A DNA stretch of 64,000 nucleotides, taken from Ensifer adhaerens (GTDB lineage Bacteria; Pseudomonadota; Alphaproteobacteria; Rhizobiales; Rhizobiaceae). Of this stretch, positions 34,643 through 42,882 are shown piece by piece. Each line of letters begins with the position of its first letter. Within the stretch, counting starts at the first letter, position 1. Made by a program: the position numbers and the translations under genes. The notes beneath the pieces are model-generated. The model was not told where the DNA came from and did not search any database. It saw nothing but the letters and a program-made list of their open reading frames with translations. The stretch spans positions 2,480,001 through 2,544,000 of the forward strand of contig NZ_CP083349.1 in assembly GCF_020035535.1 (NCBI RefSeq), read 5' to 3'.

Positions 34643-34751
34643 GCCCCCAGCATTCCGCACGGCGCAACTCTGCGAGCCTGTGACGCCGCATCGCACGCTG
34701 TCACGACATGGCGAAAGACTTCGCTGTTTACCCCTTTGATGCGGACCAGCC

Positions 34752-35009
34752 TCAATGCTGCCAGAAGGGCTTCTTGACCTCGGTGTCGACCTGCTTTTCC
34801 GTCAGGCCGATATCATCGATCAGTTCCGGCGCGTCGGCTGCCATATGGGCAAGCTGATCGCGGTAGTGCTGACGATCGTCCCACATGGCAAAGAGGCGCT
34901 TGGGGTGAAACCACTTGGTGATGCGGCTATCGCCGGGCTCCGCCGTCTGATCGACGTCCTCGGATACGGAGTGGTAGAAGTCGGACATGCCTGACAGAAA
35001 CTTGCTCAT
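34752..35009 (-). CDS. Small DUF1127-like protein
   Basis: An 85-residue soluble protein starting at ATG 35009 after GGGAGGACGACC, a strong ribosome site. The C-terminal part (ELIDDIGLTEKQVDTEVKKPFW) matches the pattern at the end of YjiS/DUF1127 proteins, which ends in DIGLT followed by KPFW. The N-terminal 45 residues are acidic then aromatic and are not part of that domain. DUF1127 proteins in alphaproteobacteria are linked to RNA metabolism and phosphate or carbon responses, but no function can be claimed here. It is divergent from the LuxR-TPR gene. Confidence 0.72.
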   Translation of the reverse strand: MSKFLSGMSDFYHSVSEDVDQTAEPGDSRITKWFHPKRLFAMWDDRQHYRDQLAHMAADAPELIDDIGLTEKQVDTEVKKPFWQH

Positions 35010-35156
35010 GGTCGTCCTCCCGCGTGATGTTCAGTGCAACTCTAGCCTCATAGAGCTATGCGGCAATCGCGCATGTGCGGTGTTTTGCGTCCAGCATTTG
35101 TAGTATTTTGCTGGAGCCGCAGCAGAGTGAACGAGAGGAACGACAAGGAGGCAGGT

Positions 35157-36587
35157 ATGGCCCGCATCCTGACGCGTCGCTTTGTGCCTGCGCTCCTGTC
35201 GGATCGCGAGCGCGCAGTCGCCGAACGCTTTGCTGCTGGCCTGACCTATCGCCAGATCGGCGAAGCGCTCTGCATCGCGCCATCGACGGTGCGCAGCCAT
35301 CTCGCGACCATCTATGGCAAGCTCGGCGTTCGCAACAAGATCGAGCTCGCGTCGGAGATAGCCGGGCCCACGGACGCAACGGCCGCGGCCGTGGTGGAGG
35401 AAGGACCACCGGTGCTCGCCCTGTTCCCAATCGAAAGCCTCAACGAGGAGCAGCGTTGGCGCCGTTTCGCCGACGGCCTCTCGTCGGATATCTGCGTCGA
35501 TCTCGCGCGCTACGCCGATCTGCCCGTCGTCGCCTTTCACACCATGAAGCTGCTCGGCAACCGTCCGGAAAGCTACGATGACCATGTCCAGGCGGTCGGC
35601 GCGACCTATGCGGTTACCGGCCAGGTGCGCGCCGACGACCGTCAGGTACGGCTGACGATCCAGCTCTCGGAAACACGCTCCGGCATGACGCTGTGGAGCG
35701 AACGCTACGACCGGCCGATCGGAGACATCCTTGCGCTTCAGGACAATCTGACGGAGTGCGTCGTCAACGCGCTGGCCGGCTGCTTCGGCAAGCTGGCCGC
35801 ACTCGGGCGCAATGCCAGCCGCAACAAGGCGCCCTCGAACCTGCATTCCTACGATTACTATCTGCTCGGAGCCGAGCAGCTCAACCGGTTCAGCGCGGAG
35901 GGAAACGCCGCGGCGATCCGCCTCCTCACGCGGTCGCTGGAACTGGACCCGGCGCGGGTAAAGGCGTGGATCGAACTGGCCTATGCCTACTCCGCTCAGG
36001 CCTGCAACGGTTATGGCATTGACCTTGGAACGAGCATCGGCAACTGGCAGTCGGCAGTCGAACAGGCCCTGCGGCTCGATCCGACGAACCCGTTCGCCCA
36101 CACCTGCCTTGGCGACCTCAAGGCATGCATGGGAGACCTCAAGGGCGCCGCCGACGCCCAGGTACTCGCGTTCCAGCACGGCAAGCACAATGCAGACACG
36201 CTGGCGCTTCTGGCCGGAAGCAAGGCTTTGGTCGCCGGAGATCCGGACGAAGCGATCGTGTTGATCGAAAAGGCGCTGTCCCTCAATCCATTGGCGCCGC
36301 CCTGGTACTACGGCATGCTCGGCCGCGTCCTCTTCGTCACCGGACGCCATGCGGAGGCCCTTTCGGCGCTGGGGCGCAGTTCGCAGGAGGCGCCGAACAC
36401 CCTCATGTTCCAGGCGATGGCGCAGGCGTTTGTCGGGCAATCGTCGGAAGCGGCAAGCACCGCGCTGAGGCTCAAGGCCGAGTTCCCGCTGTTCTCGGTC
36501 GACCGGTTCATCGCCGGCTACCCGGTCACCAACCCTCCGGCGCTGCAAGCGGTCCAGGAAGGATGCCGGCTGGCCATGTTCGACTAA
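35157..36587 (+). CDS. LuxR-type HTH protein with C-terminal TPR region
   Basis: A 476-residue regulator. Residues 8-65 form a LuxR HTH placed at the N-terminus (LSDRERAVAERFAAGLTYRQ, then APSTVRSHLATIYGKLGV). Residues 85-210 resemble the TolB-like/CadC-type sensor segment seen before TPR domains (FPIESLNEEQRWRRFADGLS ... YAVTGQVR ... WSERYDRPIGDILALQDNLT). Residues 225-470 are helical TPR-like repeats (RSLELDPARVKAWIELAYAY). ATG 35157 follows AAGGAGGCAGGT. An N-terminal LuxR HTH on this cyclase-associated TPR architecture is less common than a winged-helix or C-terminal HTH. Its target is unknown; the divergent DUF1127 gene is nearest. Confidence 0.82.
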   Translation: MARILTRRFVPALLSDRERAVAERFAAGLTYRQIGEALCIAPSTVRSHLATIYGKLGVRNKIELASEIAGPTDATAAAVVEEGPPVLALFPIESLNEEQRWRRFADGLSSDICVDLARYADLPVVAFHTMKLLGNRPESYDDHVQAVGATYAVTGQVRADDRQVRLTIQLSETRSGMTLWSERYDRPIGDILALQDNLTECVVNALAGCFGKLAALGRNASRNKAPSNLHSYDYYLLGAEQLNRFSAEGNAAAIRLLTRSLELDPARVKAWIELAYAYSAQACNGYGIDLGTSIGNWQSAVEQALRLDPTNPFAHTCLGDLKACMGDLKGAADAQVLAFQHGKHNADTLALLAGSKALVAGDPDEAIVLIEKALSLNPLAPPWYYGMLGRVLFVTGRHAEALSALGRSSQEAPNTLMFQAMAQAFVGQSSEAASTALRLKAEFPLFSVDRFIAGYPVTNPPALQAVQEGCRLAMFD

Positions 36588-36617
36588 GGCAGAGGTGCGG
36601 CTCCGGCCAAACAGCGT

Positions 36618-36959
36618 CTACTTTTGCCGGCAGTCGACGTCGCCCACCCTCTGGGCCGCCTCGCCTTCAAAGGTCACCGTCGCCTCGCCCCTCGCCGAGC
36701 AATCGCCCTTGGCGCCGCTGCCGGCACGGAAATGCACGACCGGCTGCCCCTCGATCATGATGCTCGGCACCACCTCGTAAAGTTCCGGCGGGCAATTGGC
36801 GACGTCGGAGAGCCTGAGCGCCGGCTGGCCGCCGATCATGACGCTGGAGGCGCCCGAAAGTGCGCAGGACGGAATCGGCGCACGCGCCTCCTCGGCCATT
36901 GCCGGTGGCATCGGCCATGCGATGCAAAGGCAGGCGATAACGGCCGGTGCGGATTTCAT
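36618..36959 (-). CDS. Secreted small protein with PAAR-like repeats
   Basis: A 113-residue protein with a signal peptide (MKSAPAVIACLCIAWPMPPAMA, about residues 1-22). The mature part repeats the PAAR pattern of a short strand then G-[QE]-P/A-A-x-R-x-x-D: SSVMIGGQPALRLSDVA, SIMIEGQPVVHFRAG and TVTFEGEAAQRVGDVDC. Four or more Cys suggest disulfides. PAAR proteins normally cap type VI secretion spikes and lack a Sec signal, and no type VI gene is present here. A periplasmic structural or binding role is more likely. Assignment rests on pattern only. Confidence 0.65.
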   Translation of the reverse strand: MKSAPAVIACLCIAWPMPPAMAEEARAPIPSCALSGASSVMIGGQPALRLSDVANCPPELYEVVPSIMIEGQPVVHFRAGSGAKGDCSARGEATVTFEGEAAQRVGDVDCRQK

Positions 36960-37017
36960 GGTCGCCTCTTCGATATACCCGTTTCGTCGAAACCTATCAC
37001 ATGGCCAAGGCCCCGCC

Positions 37018-37812
37018 TCAATATTCGGTCGGCACGGTCAGAAGCTCGGCATCGGGCGTATCGAGGAAGGCGCGGACCGTCTGCGGCATCAGCCGTGAAC
37101 CGAAGGAAAGCACACCGCAGCGCGAGAGCATCTGCCGCAGATCCGGCTGCTGACCGAGATAGCGCCAGATCATCCGGGACGCATAGGGCAGGTTTTCCTT
37201 GCGCCAGGAGACCCCCATGGTGGTGCCGCGCAGATAGACCCGCTGATGCACTTCGAAAGGCAGAAGGATCGTCTGCGCCAGCATCGGCTCCCGCCCGATG
37301 CTGCGCTCGGCGATGAAGATGCGGTTTCGCCAGAAGGTGACGAGCCCGACATATTTCGAGAACTGCTGGATCTCGTTGACGGGATCGCGGATGCGCTCGA
37401 TCGACTTCACCCGGATCGACCCCGCTTCCTCGTGGATCCGCGCGCAGGAGCAGACGACGAGCCCCGGCCAGGACGGGGAGACGTGATAGGTCTGGTAGTA
37501 GCCGATATGGCGCCGGAGACCGGTGATGTCACCGGGAAACCCCTCGAGCAGCAGCCCCGCCTCCGACCGGTCGCGATCCGGCCGCATCATCCGCGCCTCG
37601 AACTGTTTCGCCGGCAGCGAAAAATCCTCGGCCGCCAATCCGAAGAAGCGGGCGATGCGCGCGACATTGTGCGGCGATGGCCGCGCCTCGCCGCCGATAT
37701 AGCGGTTGAACTGTTGCCGGTTGATGCCGATTTCACGGCAGATCTGCGAGATCGACCGCCGTGTCGCGCAGGCAAACCGCAAATTCGCGGCAAAGATTTC
37801 GATGTTCTGCAC
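37018..37812 (-). CDS. XRE-family transcriptional regulator
   Basis: A 264-residue regulator with an N-terminal Cro/CI-type HTH (residues 8-65; SISQICREIGINRQQFNRYI, then PSPHNVARIARFFGL). The C-terminal 190 residues are a conserved but unnamed sensor-like region of rhizobial XRE proteins, rich in Arg and Trp. It is divergent from the second binding-protein gene, and the 160-base spacer contains repeats suited to its binding. It probably represses or activates the binding-protein/hydrolase pair. Confidence 0.85.
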   Translation of the reverse strand: MQNIEIFAANLRFACATRRSISQICREIGINRQQFNRYIGGEARPSPHNVARIARFFGLAAEDFSLPAKQFEARMMRPDRDRSEAGLLLEGFPGDITGLRRHIGYYQTYHVSPSWPGLVVCSCARIHEEAGSIRVKSIERIRDPVNEIQQFSKYVGLVTFWRNRIFIAERSIGREPMLAQTILLPFEVHQRVYLRGTTMGVSWRKENLPYASRMIWRYLGQQPDLRQMLSRCGVLSFGSRLMPQTVRAFLDTPDAELLTVPTEY

Positions 37813-37834
37813 GGTGCTTTCCGAACCTCACTCA

Positions 37835-37871
37835 AACGACGCCTGCGCTCAGTCGAAGCGCAGGCGTCGTT
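37835..37871. promoter_or_regulatory. Perfect 15-bp inverted repeat near the XRE gene start
   Basis: AACGACGCCTGCGCT (37835-37849), seven-base centre, AGCGCAGGCGTCGTT (37857-37871): a perfect 15-bp dyad 23 bases upstream of the XRE start. It could be an operator or a leader hairpin of the XRE mRNA. Confidence 0.6.
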
Positions 37872-37873
37872 GT

Positions 37874-37900
37874 AGCGTAAAAGAGCGTAAGGAAGCGTCA
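37874..37900 (+). promoter_or_regulatory. Three AGCGT(A/C)A repeats exactly 10 bases apart
   Basis: AGCGTAA at 37874-37880 and 37884-37890, then AGCGTCA at 37894-37900, all in the same orientation with a 10-base period, so they lie on one face of the helix. They lie between the divergent XRE-type and second binding-protein genes. This layout suits cooperative binding of the regulator. Confidence 0.55.
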
Positions 37901-37972
37901 AGTCGCGAAATTGTGTGCGGCCTGCCAGACGATAGGTTTTGCTCAGAAGCATCACACAAAGGGAACCTGGAA

Positions 37973-39562
37973 ATGACCGAATTCACGAAGCGACCCGACG
38001 GCCTTCTCGTCCCGGCCGGCCTCAGCCGGCGCGGCTTTCTGGCCGGCACTGCGGCGCTTGGTCTTGCCGCCGGACTGGGCGGTACTTTGACGGCAACGGG
38101 CGCAAGGGCTCAGGAGCCGAAGCGCGGCGGCCATCTGAAGCTCGGCCTCAAGGGCGGTGCGACAACCGATTCGCTCGACCCTGCCGCCTATAGCGGCTCC
38201 GTCTCCTTCGTCATCGGTCACCTCTGGGGCGACACGCTGGTCGAATCCGACCCGAAGACCGGCGCGCCGCTGCCGGCGCTCGCCGAATCCTGGGAGCCTT
38301 CCGCCGATGCGTCGGAGTGGACCTTCAAGATCCGCAGCGATGTCAACTTCCACGACGGTAGCAAGTTGACGGTGGCCGACGTCGTCGCGACGCTGAAGCG
38401 CCATGCGGACGAAGGCTCCAAGTCCGGCGCGCTCGGGCTGATGCGCTCGATCAAGACGATCGAGGAGAAGGCCGGCAGCCTGGTGCTGACGCTCACCGAA
38501 GGCAATGCCGACCTGCCGCTGCTTCTGACCGACTATCACCTGATCATCCAGCCGAAGGGCGGCATCGACAATCCGGCTTCGCCCATCGGCACCGGCCCCT
38601 ACAAGCTCTCGAGCTATGAGGCGGGTCTGCGCGCCACCTTCGAAAAGAACGCCGACGACTGGCGCTCCGACCGCGGCTTCGTCGACAGTGTCGAGATCAT
38701 CGTGATGAACGACACGACAGCGCGCATCGCGGCCCTTTCCTCCGGCCAGGTCCACTTCATCAACAACATCGATCCGAAAACCGTGCCGCTCTTGAAGCGC
38801 GCCCCGCGCGTCGAGATCCTGCGGACCTCCGGCAAGGGCTTCTACAGCTTCCTGATGCATTGCGACACCGCCCCCTTCGACAACAACGACCTGAGGCTGG
38901 CGCTGAAATATGCGGTCGACCGCCAGGCGATCCTCGACCGGGTGCTCGGCGGCTTCGGCACGCTCGGCAACGACTATCCGGTCAACGGCAACTACGCGCT
39001 GGCCCCCGAAGGCATCGAGCAGCGGGCCTATGACCCGGACAAGGCAGCCTTTCACTTCAAGAAGTCCGGCCACGACCGACCGATCCTGTTGCGCACGTCC
39101 GACGCCGCCTTCCCCGGCGCTGCCGACGCCGCCGTGCTGTTCCAGGAAAGCGCCAAGAAGGCGGGCATCGAGATCGAAGTGCGGCGCGAGCCGGAGGACG
39201 GCTACTGGACCAATGTCTGGAACGTGCAGCCCTTCTGTGCCTCCTACTGGGGCGGCCGTCCGACGCAGGATTCGCGCTACTCGACCTCCTATCTCTCCAC
39301 CGCCGAGTGGAACGACACGCGTTTCAAGCGCGAGGACTTCGACAACCTTCTGCTCCAGGCCCGCTCCGAGCTTGACGAGACCAAGCGCAAGGAGATGTAT
39401 CACACCATGGCGATGACGGTGCGTGACGAAGGCGGCCTGATCCTGCCCGTCTTCAACGACTACGTGAACGCCGCCTCGGCCTCGCTGAAGGGCTTCGTCG
39501 ATGACATCGGCAACGACCTGTCCAACGGCTACGTCGCAAGCCGCGTCTGGTTCGACAGCTAA
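37973..39562 (+). CDS. Dipeptide/oligopeptide-type ABC binding protein (SBP family 5), copy 2
   Basis: A 529-residue periplasmic protein, same length as the one at 29436 and alike along the whole length (about three quarters identical by eye). The differences concentrate in the first 70 mature residues and in scattered loop positions. The signal is Tat-type: LSRRGFLAGTAALGLAAG, with cleavage near GARAQ. ATG 37973 follows AAAGGGAACCTGG. No permease or ATPase gene accompanies it; it very likely delivers to the permeases at 31022-32961. It is followed by a CocE/NonD hydrolase gene, suggesting uptake plus hydrolysis of an ester, amide or peptide. Confidence 0.9.
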   Translation: MTEFTKRPDGLLVPAGLSRRGFLAGTAALGLAAGLGGTLTATGARAQEPKRGGHLKLGLKGGATTDSLDPAAYSGSVSFVIGHLWGDTLVESDPKTGAPLPALAESWEPSADASEWTFKIRSDVNFHDGSKLTVADVVATLKRHADEGSKSGALGLMRSIKTIEEKAGSLVLTLTEGNADLPLLLTDYHLIIQPKGGIDNPASPIGTGPYKLSSYEAGLRATFEKNADDWRSDRGFVDSVEIIVMNDTTARIAALSSGQVHFINNIDPKTVPLLKRAPRVEILRTSGKGFYSFLMHCDTAPFDNNDLRLALKYAVDRQAILDRVLGGFGTLGNDYPVNGNYALAPEGIEQRAYDPDKAAFHFKKSGHDRPILLRTSDAAFPGAADAAVLFQESAKKAGIEIEVRREPEDGYWTNVWNVQPFCASYWGGRPTQDSRYSTSYLSTAEWNDTRFKREDFDNLLLQARSELDETKRKEMYHTMAMTVRDEGGLILPVFNDYVNAASASLKGFVDDIGNDLSNGYVASRVWFDS

Positions 39563-39578
39563 ACTGTTCCAACGAAAG

Positions 39579-39600
39579 CCGGACGCGGTTTCGCGTCCGG
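39579..39600 (+). other. Stem-loop between second binding protein and hydrolase
   Basis: CCGGACGCG (39579-39587), loop GTTT, CGCGTCCGG (39592-39600): a perfect 9-bp stem just after the binding-protein stop, with no T-run. It probably limits expression of the hydrolase relative to the binding protein or stabilises the upstream message. Confidence 0.6.
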
Positions 39601-39636
39601 AATTGCCCGAGCGAACGAAGAGATAGTTAGAACGAC

Positions 39637-41631
39637 ATGTCCGAACGCGAATTCACTGTCATCGAAAACGAATGGATCCGGCTGAAGGACGGCACCGAGC
39701 TTGCCGCCCGTATCTGGATGCCCGCCGGCACGCAAGCCGATCCGGTTCCGGCGGTGCTGGAATACCTTCCCTATCGCAAGCAGGGCGGCACGAGCTTGCG
39801 TGACGAGTCCACCTACCCGGTCTTTGCCGCCGCCGGCATTGCCGGCGTGCGCGTCGATATCCGCGGCTCCGGCGAGAGCGAAGGCGTCATCGACGGCGAG
39901 TATACGCCCCGCGAGCTTTCCGACGGCTGCGAGATCGTCGAATGGATCGCCGCACAGCCCTGGTCCAACGGCAAGGTCGGCATGATGGGCATTTCCTGGG
40001 GCGGCTTCAACTGCCTGCAGGTCGCAGCCTTGAGGCCGCCGGCGCTGAAAGCCGTGATCTCCATTGCCTCCACGGTCGACCGCTACAACGACGACATCCA
40101 CTACAAGAACGGCTGCCACCTCTCGGCCCAACTGTCCTGGGCAGCGACCATGCTCGGCTACCAGGCGCGCTCGCCGGATCCGGCGATCGTCGGCGACCGC
40201 TGGAAGGAAATGTGGCTGAAGCGGCTGGAGAACGAGCCCTTCTTCATGGAGGAGTGGCTGGAGCACCAGCGTCGCGACGAATTCTGGCAGCACGGATCGA
40301 TCTGCGAAGATTTCGACAGGGTTGGGATCCCGGCGCTGGTCATCGCCGGCTGGGCCGACGGCTACCGCAACACGCCCTTGAAGGCGGTCGAAGGCCTTGG
40401 CGACAAGGCCAAGGCGCTGATCGGCCCCTGGGTGCACAAGTACCCGCATTTCGCCTTTCCGAAGCCGCGTGCCGATTTCCATGGCGAGGCGATCCGCTGG
40501 TGGAACCGCTGGCTGCGCGACGAAGAGAACGGCGCCGAGAAAGGACCGCAGGTGCGCGCCTATATTCTCGATGGTCCGCGCCCGTCGCTCCGGCGCGACA
40601 GCGACCCCGGGCGCTGGGTGGCGAAAGACGCCTGGGCTGCGCCGGAAATGCAGCTCTTCGGCGTTTCCCATGACGGCCGGTTGACGCCGTCCGCCGGCGG
40701 CACCGGCATCGGCGAGATCTATCTGAAATCGCCGCTCGATACCGGCACGGCATCCGGCGAATATTTCACGCTGAAGCCCGATGCCGAAATGGCCGGCGAC
40801 CAGCGCATCGATGATGCCGGCTCGCTTGTCTTCGAGACGGCACCGCTGCTGGAAGCCGCCGACTATTTGGGCCAGCCGACGCTGACCGTCGACGTCACCT
40901 GCCAGGCGGCAACGGCCAATCTCGCCGTCCGTCTCGTCGACGTGCATCCGGATGGCACCGCCACCCGGGTCGCTTTCGGCGTGCTCAACCTGGCGCACCG
41001 CGATGGCAACGCCCAGCCGCGCGCCATGGAGCCCGGTCGCAAGACGCGGATCACGCTGGCGCTCGACGCTTGCGGCTACCGTTTCCGCACCGGAAACCGC
41101 ATTCGCGTCTCGCTGTCGACCTCCTACTGGCCGCTGATCCTGCCGTCGCCCACCGACCCGGGCCTGACGATCGACACGGCAAGCCTGTCGCTGGCACTTC
41201 CGCTCCTCGGCGCCCATCGGGAAATCGCGGTGCCCGAGCCGGAAAACCCGGATCCGCTGCCGAAATATCGCGAACTTGCACGCGGCATCACCAGCCGTAC
41301 CGTCGAGCGCGACATGACGCACGGCATGACCCACTACCGGATCTACGAGGACACCGGCCTCTCCGAACATCCTGAGACCGGCCTTGCCACCCAGGACATC
41401 CGCGACGAAACCTGGTCGATCGCACCCGGCGATCCGCTGTCGATGATCGGAACCTCGACCTGGACCTGCGTCGCCAAGCGTGACGGCTGGTCCGTGCGCA
41501 CCGTGGCAACATCGACGCTCCACTGCACCGAAAGCGCGTGGGTCACGGAGGGTGAGGTCGTCGCCTACGAGGGCGAGACGCAGATCTTCGAGAAGCACTT
41601 CAAGAAGCGGATTCCCCGCGACCTGATGTGA
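39637..41631 (+). CDS. CocE/NonD-family alpha/beta hydrolase (peptidase S15-like)
   Basis: A 664-residue hydrolase without a signal peptide. The N-terminal alpha/beta fold has the nucleophile elbow GISWGG (Ser near residue 118), an acid in GWADGYRN (about 249) and a His in GPWVHKYPH (about 270). The C-terminal half is the jelly-roll X-Pro dipeptidyl-peptidase C domain (VRLVDVHPDGTATRVAFGVL, then GNRIRVSLSTSYWP). The family includes cocaine esterase, glutaryl acylases and X-Pro peptidases. A cytosolic position after a dedicated binding protein suggests cleavage of an imported ester, amide or proline-containing peptide. Substrate unknown. Confidence 0.86.
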   Translation: MSEREFTVIENEWIRLKDGTELAARIWMPAGTQADPVPAVLEYLPYRKQGGTSLRDESTYPVFAAAGIAGVRVDIRGSGESEGVIDGEYTPRELSDGCEIVEWIAAQPWSNGKVGMMGISWGGFNCLQVAALRPPALKAVISIASTVDRYNDDIHYKNGCHLSAQLSWAATMLGYQARSPDPAIVGDRWKEMWLKRLENEPFFMEEWLEHQRRDEFWQHGSICEDFDRVGIPALVIAGWADGYRNTPLKAVEGLGDKAKALIGPWVHKYPHFAFPKPRADFHGEAIRWWNRWLRDEENGAEKGPQVRAYILDGPRPSLRRDSDPGRWVAKDAWAAPEMQLFGVSHDGRLTPSAGGTGIGEIYLKSPLDTGTASGEYFTLKPDAEMAGDQRIDDAGSLVFETAPLLEAADYLGQPTLTVDVTCQAATANLAVRLVDVHPDGTATRVAFGVLNLAHRDGNAQPRAMEPGRKTRITLALDACGYRFRTGNRIRVSLSTSYWPLILPSPTDPGLTIDTASLSLALPLLGAHREIAVPEPENPDPLPKYRELARGITSRTVERDMTHGMTHYRIYEDTGLSEHPETGLATQDIRDETWSIAPGDPLSMIGTSTWTCVAKRDGWSVRTVATSTLHCTESAWVTEGEVVAYEGETQIFEKHFKKRIPRDLM

Positions 41632-41638
41632 TCGGAAC

Positions 41639-41666
41639 GGGGCGGCAAGCTCTTGGGTGCCGCCCC
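41639..41666 (+). terminator. Likely terminator hairpin after the hydrolase gene
   Basis: GGGGCGGCA (41639-41647), 10-base loop, TGCCGCCCC (41658-41666), eight bases after the stop. The 9-bp stem is perfect, but the tail is C-rich rather than a T-run, so termination may be incomplete. Confidence 0.6.
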
Positions 41667-41681
41667 CTTCCCCATCCCGCA

Positions 41682-41739
41682 TTGACATCTCGCGCCAGCC
41701 ATTGTACCAATCGGTAAAGAGTTTACTGATTGGTACAAT
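41682..41739 (+). promoter_or_regulatory. Promoter with 39-bp operator palindrome upstream of HPP-tetR
   Basis: TTGACA (41682-41687) and TACCAA (41705-41710) are spaced by 17 bases. Overlapping the -10 is a large dyad: ATTGTACCAATCGGTAAA (41701-41718), GAG, TTTACTGATTGGTACAAT (41722-41739). The two 18-base arms match at 17 positions. The ATG at 41741 follows directly, so the transcript has a very short leader. The TetR-type protein encoded in the same operon is the obvious binder. Confidence 0.78.
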
Positions 41740-41740
41740 A

Positions 41741-42235
41741 ATGCGCCATTTCTTCTCGCGTCATCAGCCTCCCATTCACATCTCTCGCGGGCTCATCGCC
41801 GGCGTCGGTGGCCTCGTGGCCATCGCCGCCGTCGGCGCGCTCACCAATCTCGTCGGCCATCCCATGTTGATGGCTCCCTTCGGGGCAAGCTGCGTGCTGA
41901 TCTTCTCGGTGGCCGCCAGTCCGCTGTCGCAGCCGGCCAATGTGGTCGGCGGCCACTTCGTCGCCACCCTCGTGGGCCTGGTCCTCAGAACCATCTTTCC
42001 AAACGAATGGTGGGCGGTGGCGATCGCGGTCGGCGCGGCAATCGCGCTGATGGCGGCGCTGCGCATCACCCACCCGCCGGCCGGCGCCAATCCGCTTGTC
42101 GTCTTTGCAGGCGATCCCGGTTTCGAGTTCCTGCTCTTTCCAGTGCTGACCGGCTCGCTGATACTCGTTACCGTTGGCGCGCTGTTCCATCGCTTCGCCA
42201 AGGTCGAGTATCCGCTTGTGAGGAAGCCGGCATGA
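41741..42235 (+). CDS. HPP-family integral membrane protein
   Basis: A 164-residue membrane protein with four predicted helices (about 23-43, 50-66, 74-95 and 125-145). It carries the family motif HPPAGANPL and the preceding MAPFGASCVLIFS. HPP proteins occur in bacteria and plant plastids, and some are linked to nitrite transport. ATG 41741 abuts the operator palindrome and no ribosome site is seen, so translation may be near-leaderless. Its stop overlaps the tetR start by 4 bases. Confidence 0.82.
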   Translation: MRHFFSRHQPPIHISRGLIAGVGGLVAIAAVGALTNLVGHPMLMAPFGASCVLIFSVAASPLSQPANVVGGHFVATLVGLVLRTIFPNEWWAVAIAVGAAIALMAALRITHPPAGANPLVVFAGDPGFEFLLFPVLTGSLILVTVGALFHRFAKVEYPLVRKPA

Positions 42236-42798
42236 GCCGCGTCGTCACTGAGCGAAAGGACGTGATCGCCATGCTTGCGGAGATCTTCCGCGAGCACGGT
42301 TACGATGGCACAAGCCTCAGCCTGATCACCGAGAAGACCGGCCTCGGCAAGGGCAGCCTCTACCACTTCTTTCCCGGCGGCAAAGAAGAGATGGCCGAGG
42401 CGGTGCTCGGCGATATCTCCGCCTGGTTCCGGACCCATATCTTTGACGTGCTGCGCGGCACGACGGACGCGGAAAAAGCGCTCGACCAGATGTTTACCGG
42501 CGTCGACGGCTATTTCCGCCAGGGTCGTCGCCTCTGCCTGATGGGCGTGATCGCAGCGAGCGGGGCACACGACCGCTTTGCGCGCGAACTCAACAGCTAC
42601 TTCTCCGACTGGCGCTCCGACCTCGCGGTCACACTCGTACGCAGCGGTACGGAGAAGGCAGAAAGCGCTGCTCTTGCCGAAGAAATCGTCGGCGGCATCC
42701 AGGGGGCGTTGATCCTCGCCCGCAGCCTCGACGACCCCAGCGTCTTCGGCCGGGTCCTCGCTCGCCTTAAGGCAAGGTGCCTGCCCGTACCGTCGTGA
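42232..42798 (+). CDS. TetR-family transcriptional regulator
   Basis: A 188-residue repressor-type protein. Residues 8-55 form the TetR HTH (MLAEIFREHGYDGTSLSLIT, then GLGKGSLYHFFPGGKEEM). The ligand-binding helices follow, with a Cys at RLCLMGV. It starts in an ATGA overlap with the HPP gene, after AGGAAG. It probably represses its own operon by binding the 39-bp palindrome at 41701-41739. The inducer is unknown. Confidence 0.87.
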   Translation: MSRVVTERKDVIAMLAEIFREHGYDGTSLSLITEKTGLGKGSLYHFFPGGKEEMAEAVLGDISAWFRTHIFDVLRGTTDAEKALDQMFTGVDGYFRQGRRLCLMGVIAASGAHDRFARELNSYFSDWRSDLAVTLVRSGTEKAESAALAEEIVGGIQGALILARSLDDPSVFGRVLARLKARCLPVPS

Positions 42799-42882
42799 AG
42801 GGCGCACCATGAGGGGAAGCCGCGCCGGCCGTCCTGCCTCAGCCCCAAGTTGACAAAAATCAGATCGCCGCTCGAGCACTCC

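Noticed and set aside
36618..36959. Type VI secretion spike protein
   Set aside because: It has a Sec signal peptide and no type VI genes are nearby; only the repeat pattern is PAAR-like.
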